DNA of 45,726 nt from a virus, in IMG/VR virus record IMGVR_UViG_3300007276_000084, positions 1-45,726 of that record; one strand, 5' to 3'. The number at the start of each line of letters is the position of its first letter. Position 1 is the stretch's first letter. The notes beneath the pieces are model-generated. The model was not told the origin of the DNA. It did not search any database and saw nothing but the letters and a program-made list of their open reading frames with translations. This document shows, piece after piece, positions 42,467 to 45,726 of this stretch. The position numbers were made by a program, and so were the translations under genes.

Positions 42467-42488
42467 GTTATTGCTTTTAAGCAATAAC
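42467..42488. promoter_or_regulatory. Perfect palindrome, candidate operator
   Basis: Half-site GTTATTGCTT (42467-42476) and its exact complement AAGCAATAAC (42479-42488), two bases apart. The half-site GTTATTGCT recurs at 42745-42753, overlapping the -35 of the regulator promoter. This suggests an operator for a dimeric DNA-binding protein. Confidence 0.55.
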
Positions 42489-42489
42489 T

Positions 42490-42512
42490 AAATTTCGATA
42501 GAAATTTTTTTT
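42490..42512 (+). terminator. Terminator-like hairpin in the divergent region
   Basis: AAATTTC (42490-42496) pairs with GAAATTT (42501-42507) around GATA, followed by a T-run. No + strand gene lies upstream, so it may end a small untranslated transcript or antisense reading. Confidence 0.5.
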
Positions 42513-42541
42513 ATATATACTTTATTATTCTATATCCAAAG

Positions 42542-42577
42542 TTTCTTGGCTGCGCCCTTTGGGGGGCTGGCCAGAAA
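42542..42577 (+). ncRNA. GC-rich hairpin in the AT-rich divergent region
   Basis: TTTCT and AGAAA form the base, GGC/GCC continues, and GCCC (42554-42557) pairs with GGGC (42664-type position 42564-42567) at the top, with a small internal loop. The G/C-rich island stands out from the surroundings. Candidate structured RNA, origin element or protein-binding site; type uncertain. Confidence 0.3.
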
Positions 42578-42626
42578 CGGGTTAATAAATCTGTGAGAAC
42601 AATTCGAACTGACTTTATGAACGTGT

Positions 42627-42657
42627 AAATCAGGTTAGTGAAACTAATCTAAGATTT
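42627..42657 (+). other. Nested stem-loop in the divergent region
   Basis: AAATC (42627-42631) pairs with GATTT (42653-42657), and within it GGTTAGT (42633-42639) pairs with ACTAATC (42643-42649) around GAA. Together with the GC-rich hairpin it could form part of an untranslated RNA or an origin structure. Confidence 0.4.
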
Positions 42658-42748
42658 TCAGTGATGAAAAAACCTTTAGCGTTTTGAATTGCTGATTGTT
42701 GTAACCCTTTGGAAACTGTCAAAAAATTAAAGTTTTTTTTTATAGTTA

Positions 42749-42777
42749 TTGCTAAATTAGATATACCTGTTTATATA
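42749..42777 (+). promoter_or_regulatory. Promoter of the HTH regulator
   Basis: TTGCTA (42749-42754), 17-base spacer, TATATA (42772-42777). The start codon is only 8 bases after the -10 and no SD is present, so the mRNA would be leaderless or nearly so. The -35 overlaps a GTTATTGC half-site, which suggests repression. Confidence 0.5.
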
Positions 42778-42784
42778 TTATTTT

Positions 42785-43579
42785 ATGAGTTCAGGTTATA
42801 CAGCAAAAATTATTGATATAAATCCAACAGACATTTCTTTAATGCAGGATTTTCACAGGGGTAAAACAAAGAAGATAACTTTCTTAAAGCACCTTATATC
42901 AGTTAAAGGGTTGTTTGGAAAAAATGGGGTACAACTGTGTAGTACACAAATAGCACAAGCCCTAAATATATCAGCTCAAAGTGTAATCAATTACTTAAAA
43001 GAATTAATCAGCTTAAATCACCTAGAATGCCTCAACTCGGGATACGTAGTAAAACTTCAAAGTAGAACCTATAGAAATACAAGTAGTACGTTATTTCAGA
43101 TATTTGATAAGTACTGCAACAAATTAAAAGATGCTAAAAAAATAAAGATATTAAAAATAAAACTAAGTATAAGAAGAAAACAAATAGAAGCAATAAAGAA
43201 AATAAATAGTTTAAGCCAAGTAAGTTATAAAGATTGCTACAACTTGGCCAAGTATTACAAAGGATTTCACAAAGACTATCTAGCAGATATAAAGAAATAT
43301 GTTTTAGATAGTCACCTTTTAAGTATAGCTAAAGACGTTATGCCTGAACCCGATAGAGATAGTAGATTGTATAAGACTTTTTACTATGCAATAAAAAATG
43401 TTTACAAATTCTGTAAGCTAAGAAAGAAGTTTACCATTTGGGATTTTGAGTGCATTATTAGTCCATATGCTTATAGAGAAAAAGACAGCACGCATTCACC
43501 CACTTGTAAGGTTATCGGGTACAAGGAGTTTCGAAGGGTTAGAGATACCAAACTTTCAGACGTGCTCTCACTCGCATGA
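42785..43579 (+). CDS. Helix-turn-helix DNA-binding regulator
   Basis: 264 aa. Residues ~50-85 form a winged-helix-like HTH (CSTQIAQALNISAQSVINYL, then KELISLNHLECLNSGYVV as the wing). The remainder is basic and helical (KIKILKIKLSIRRKQIEAIK) and may dimerise or bind DNA. It begins the + strand regulatory block opposite the replication operon. A replication initiator is an alternative, given the basic C-terminus and the structured DNA upstream. A second frame overlaps its 3' end and may be its continuation. Confidence 0.55.
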   Translation: MSSGYTAKIIDINPTDISLMQDFHRGKTKKITFLKHLISVKGLFGKNGVQLCSTQIAQALNISAQSVINYLKELISLNHLECLNSGYVVKLQSRTYRNTSSTLFQIFDKYCNKLKDAKKIKILKIKLSIRRKQIEAIKKINSLSQVSYKDCYNLAKYYKGFHKDYLADIKKYVLDSHLLSIAKDVMPEPDRDSRLYKTFYYAIKNVYKFCKLRKKFTIWDFECIISPYAYREKDSTHSPTCKVIGYKEFRRVRDTKLSDVLSLA

Positions 43580-43763
43580 CATACTAGAAACACAATTAGC
43601 TTCAATATTAATAAACGGACAACATTACCCAGTATTCTTAAATGTTAAAGATCAAGAATTTAAAGCGGCAATTGATTACGATATACTGTATCCTGACATA
43701 TTAGTACGTAAGTCACTGAAACTACGCTCAAGCCATGTAATTTCAACACTTTATTTTCACTAA
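43446..43763 (+). CDS. Overlapping frame at the 3' end of the HTH gene; separate gene or frameshifted extension
   Basis: 105 codons from a TTG at 43446 (next start ATG 43467), neither with a convincing SD. Only the part after 43580, about 60 residues starting DILETQLASILINGQHYPVF, lies outside the HTH gene and looks protein-like. It is in the +1 frame relative to that gene. It could be a small gene, a +1 frameshift extension of the regulator, or a remnant. Without it, 43580-43820 would be empty. Confidence 0.3.
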   Translation: MSALLVHMLIEKKTARIHPLVRLSGTRSFEGLEIPNFQTCSHSHDILETQLASILINGQHYPVFLNVKDQEFKAAIDYDILYPDILVRKSLKLRSSHVISTLYFH

Positions 43764-43791
43764 TGACGTTTCAAAATAATTAACTTACACT
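43763..43791 (+). promoter_or_regulatory. Candidate promoter for the Fis-like gene
   Basis: ATGACG (43763-43768), 17-base spacer, TACACT (43786-43791), 29 bases before the ATG at 43821. The same -10, TACACT, is used by the candidate promoter at 19331. Confidence 0.45.
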
Positions 43792-43820
43792 GTTCTAATA
43801 ACTTGAAAAAGGATTTTTCA

Positions 43821-44309
43821 ATGAAAATTATAACAGATGCTTTTGTTAAAACTGTTAGTGCAAGTGTAGAAGATTGTTCATCAATATCCCAGTTATCTCA
43901 ACTATTTAGAAGATTTCAACCATATATGTACAATACAGACGTTTACAATGTCTTTTACAGTAAACTTATATATTTTAAAGATAGATCAGTAGATTGTCTT
44001 ATAACTGACATGTGTGAATCACTTCAAGAGGATATGGAAGTTGAACGCATGATAACAGGCTTTTCTAGTAGTAACATAAAATCAGAATTAGAAATAAATA
44101 TAACCTTCTATGCTAATGAAGGTGAGATATTGGATTCGTGCATAGAGGAGCTTTTAAGGGTTATCATAGAAAGAACTAATGGTAATACAAATGAAGCGGC
44201 CAGAGTTTTAGGGTTACAAGATTTAGACTTTAAAGAAATTATAGGTAAAAGATATGATGGAATTATAAAGAAACTAAAAAGTGGTGCAAGAAAAGGAAAA
44301 GTAAAATAG
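43821..44309 (+). CDS. Regulator with Fis-like C-terminal HTH
   Basis: 162 aa from ATG 43821 (SD AAAAAGGA); an in-frame TTG at 43803 would precede the SD. The C-terminal ~45 residues read EELLRVIIERTNGNTNEAAR then VLGLQDLDFKEIIGK, the pattern of Fis-family HTHs (I..al..t.GN...AA..LGi...tl...L). These are known from sigma54 activators and Fis. The N-terminal part is helical and acidic. The end is strongly basic (KKLKSGARKGKVK). It probably binds DNA near promoters or the origin. Confidence 0.55.
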   Translation: MKIITDAFVKTVSASVEDCSSISQLSQLFRRFQPYMYNTDVYNVFYSKLIYFKDRSVDCLITDMCESLQEDMEVERMITGFSSSNIKSELEINITFYANEGEILDSCIEELLRVIIERTNGNTNEAARVLGLQDLDFKEIIGKRYDGIIKKLKSGARKGKVK

Positions 44310-44355
44310 GTTGATACTCTTATATAAATATTATATAAGTTTATAAAGGTAAAAA

Positions 44356-44592
44356 ATGGGAAGAAAAGAACTAAGCAACGATAAAAGGTCTATAATAAGA
44401 TCTATATCTCTCAGAGAAGAGGAATTTGAATTCATCAAAGATATTGGTGATGGTTCACTTACCCGTGGAATAAGAGAGATGCGTGAGCTTTCCAGTGCTG
44501 TTTTAAGACTAAATAAAGACTTTAAGTTAGCTAAAAACAAGATCATATCAGAAGTAGAACGAAATATAGAAAGAAGAAGTGGAAAATCATGA
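44356..44592 (+). CDS. Small ribbon-helix-helix-like DNA-binding protein
   Basis: 78 aa, SD AAAGG. IIRSISLREEEFEFIKDIGD then GSLTRGIREM matches the Arc/MetJ/CopG-like ribbon-helix-helix pattern (strand with alternating residues, helix, then Gs...gir). A helical, basic C-terminal half follows. It overlaps the next start (ATGA). It is likely a repressor of the early region or of its own block. Confidence 0.55.
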   Translation: MGRKELSNDKRSIIRSISLREEEFEFIKDIGDGSLTRGIREMRELSSAVLRLNKDFKLAKNKIISEVERNIERRSGKS

Positions 44593-44963
44593 AGTGGAAA
44601 AAGATTAAACATATAACAGATAAAATAGAAATAAACGAACTTGGGGCGGCCAGACACGCACTATCTAAGTACACTCTAGATGTACTCTATAATAATCAAT
44701 CAGGTTTTTACGAAATAAGCATAAATTTAGATAACTCAAAAAAGCAACTTATATTAAAAATGCATGAATTAGTTGCTATTTATTTCTTGAATAACGGCAA
44801 TGAACTTGATAGTAATCAGAAGGTTGTTTTTAAGAATGGTGATGTCACGGACTACGCTTGGGGCAACCTTGAGATAGTGAATAAAAGCCAACATACCAAT
44901 TTTAAAGGAACTAAGCCTAGAAAAGAATTATATGTTAGCTATGGTGACGAAATTTATTGTTAA
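44589..44963 (+). CDS. HNH-endonuclease-derived protein with degenerate motif
   Basis: 124 aa in an ATGA overlap with the RHH gene. KMHELVAIYFLNN, VVFKNGDVTDYAWGNLEIVN and KSQHTNFKG follow the order of phage HNH homing endonucleases (H.LVA..F..n, V.HkDGn..dN...NLe.v). However, the key His of the NHxxG motif is replaced by Phe (VVFKNG). The protein may still bind DNA but probably does not cut it. It could have been recruited as a regulator alongside its coupled RHH partner. Confidence 0.5.
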   Translation: MKWKKIKHITDKIEINELGAARHALSKYTLDVLYNNQSGFYEISINLDNSKKQLILKMHELVAIYFLNNGNELDSNQKVVFKNGDVTDYAWGNLEIVNKSQHTNFKGTKPRKELYVSYGDEIYC

Positions 44964-45012
44964 TTTATAGTGTGCTCTCACATTATATCAACATACTCTC
45001 TCTATTAAAAAG

Positions 45013-45053
45013 CCCACTTGATTTAGATACGTACTAGACTAAGTGGGTTTTTT
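45013..45053 (+). terminator. Intrinsic terminator of the regulatory block
   Basis: CCCACTT (45013-45019) pairs with AAGTGGG (45041-45047) around a 21-base loop, followed by a T-run 45048-45053. An A-run precedes the stem, so it could work in both directions. Confidence 0.75.
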
Positions 45054-45079
45054 ACATTTAATGCTTCATGTTGTATAAT
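45051..45079 (+). promoter_or_regulatory. Strong sigma70-like promoter
   Basis: TTTACA (45051-45056), 17-base spacer, TATAAT (45074-45079). The -35 sits in the terminator T-run. A second -10-like TATAAT (45144-45149), with ACTTTTAA 17 bases upstream, gives another possible start. The resulting leader is about 105 or 40 bases. Confidence 0.6.
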
Positions 45080-45192
45080 ATATCCATCTGAAGAATTCAA
45101 AAAACGTAATTTCAATATACTTTTAAAAACAGCAAATATAGACTATAATCTGTGAAAATAGATTATATAACACTTATTCCATGGGAGGAATT

Positions 45193-45534
45193 ATGTCAGA
45201 ACAATTCGATATTAAAAACTCAAAAGAAGTATTAAAACTTGGTTTTGCATTAGGTAAAGCTATTAAACAATCTAAAGAAAACGATGGTAAAATCGATGCA
45301 ATGGATATTGCACTACTTATGCCTGCAATCGCTTTAGTTGGACCTGCATTTGAAGATATTGCTTTAGTTCCTAAAGAATTAAAAGATCTATCTTTAGAAG
45401 AGGGTAAAGAGCTTCAAGATTACATTATTGCTGAATTTGGTGAATTAATTGATCAAGCTAAGTTAGTTGAGCAAATTAATCTTGGTTTTAAAGCCGCACT
45501 TTCTATTTACGAGTTAGTTAAGTCTTTTAAATAA
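45193..45534 (+). CDS. Small hypothetical structural protein
   Basis: 113 aa from ATG 45193 (SD GGGAGG); an ATG at 45181 overlaps the SD. It is helical and hydrophobic with acidic ends (GFALGKAIKQSKENDGKIDA, MDIALLMPAIALVGPAFEDI). Proteins of this kind are often seen near tail genes of other phages, but I cannot name the family. Codon use is strongly uniform, suggesting high expression from the promoter before it. A terminator follows. Confidence 0.5.
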   Translation: MSEQFDIKNSKEVLKLGFALGKAIKQSKENDGKIDAMDIALLMPAIALVGPAFEDIALVPKELKDLSLEEGKELQDYIIAEFGELIDQAKLVEQINLGFKAALSIYELVKSFK

Positions 45535-45559
45535 GAACTATCATTTAGAAATTTTTCAC

Positions 45560-45585
45560 GGGTTGGCAAAAGTCAACCCATTTTT
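45560..45585 (+). terminator. Intrinsic terminator
   Basis: GGGTTGGC (45560-45567) pairs with GTCAACCC (45572-45579) around AAAA, followed by ATTTTT (45580-45585). The stem is nearly the same sequence as that of the terminator at 17390. Confidence 0.75.
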
Positions 45586-45604
45586 AATGTTATAGGAGAA
45601 AACA

Positions 45605-45726
45605 ATGGCAGATTTAACAGGTGTTCTAACAGGAACAGGAATAGTAAAAGGTCAAGATAACGTAATAACTTTAAATAAGGCTTCATTAAACGCTTTATTT
45701 ACCGATGCGTATTTTGATGTAGCAGA
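45605..45726 (+). CDS. Adhesin-like protein with shared N-terminal module, 3' partial
   Basis: 40 complete codons to the window end. SD TAGGAGA. The start (IVKGQDNVITLNKASLNALF, then TDAYFDVA) matches the N-terminal module of the genes at 18455 (NVITLNKADL...ADSYF) and 13626. A module-sharing structural gene therefore opens the next transcription unit. The C-terminal domain is outside the window. Confidence 0.55.
   Translation, partial: MADLTGVLTGTGIVKGQDNVITLNKASLNALFTDAYFDVA

Larger units (their letters stand above)
42336..42784. other. Divergent intergenic region without genes
   Basis: 449 bases between the - strand replication operon and the + strand regulator. Only tiny frames (such as MKKPLAF at 42663) occur. 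It holds promoter candidates in both directions, a perfect palindrome, a terminator-like hairpin, a GC-rich hairpin and an additional stem-loop, listed separately. This is the best candidate in the window for an origin or main control region. Confidence 0.6.

Noticed and set aside
42590-42630. tRNA-like TTCGAA segment in the divergent region
   Set aside because: The flanks do not form a T-arm and no acceptor or anticodon stem could be drawn.
44331-44657. - strand frame opposite the RHH and HNH-derived genes
   Set aside because: The + strand frames have SDs, coupling and recognised motifs; this one has none.
34337-45000. CTCACATT motif (TGTGAG on the - strand) at 34337, 42345, 44974 and elsewhere
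   Set aside because: Two of the copies are simply GTGAG-type SDs just before start codons, so a separate regulatory motif is not supported.
1-45726. CRISPR array or insertion sequence
   Set aside because: No regularly spaced repeats and no transposase or terminal inverted repeats were found.

Overview
The window is AT-rich phage DNA from a tailed phage with a contractile-tail (myovirus-like) character. It holds tail and baseplate genes, tail fibres, a long replication and recombination operon and a short regulatory block. No rRNA, tRNA, CRISPR array or transposase was seen. The host cannot be read from the sequence. Two exported proteins (one a lipoprotein with a clear lipobox) carry surface-protein repeats and point to a Gram-negative host. 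I suspect, without proof, a predatory Bdellovibrionota-type host, because similar cysteine/WD repeats occur in surface proteins of that group.

Layout. (1) 1-13.6 kb, + strand: baseplate wedge gp6/J-like gene (5' end outside), gpI-like tail protein with a LamG-type insert, several fibre genes, a cassette of exported proteins set between two paralogous fibre genes, three small tandem paralogues, a putative chaperone-like gene and three consecutive 2-oxoglutarate/Fe(II) oxygenase genes. (2) 13.6-19.3 kb, + strand: more structural and fibre genes with intrinsic terminators and sigma70-like promoters. (3) 19.4-20.7 kb, + strand: small accessory genes, including a duplicated cassette with shared ends and different cores. 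(4) 20.7-42.3 kb, - strand: one tightly packed operon. In transcription order it holds an SF2 helicase, two unknowns with a zinc-ribbon protein between them and the helicase, T7-type primase-helicase, family A DNA polymerase with an N-terminal UDG-like domain, a possible UvsY, gp32-like SSB, UvrD-like helicase, 5' nuclease, UvsX/RecA, gp47, MazG-like, gp46, RuvC-like resolvase, cold-shock protein, a ligase fragment and a metallophosphoesterase. (5) 42.34-42.78 kb: a structured divergent intergenic region. (6) 42.8-45.0 kb, + strand: DNA-binding regulators. (7) 45.05 kb to the end: a new structural transcription unit.

The - strand operon supplies a nearly complete replisome of mixed ancestry: T7-like priming and unwinding, SPO1-like polymerase and T4-like recombination-dependent replication and repair. 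A T5-like split ligase part is also present. The regulators at 42.8-45.0 kb probably control the divergent early region. The + strand genes build the baseplate and a large set of exchangeable adhesins.

Most functional names rest on motifs read by eye. Starts were chosen by Shine-Dalgarno (SD) spacing and stop/start overlaps.
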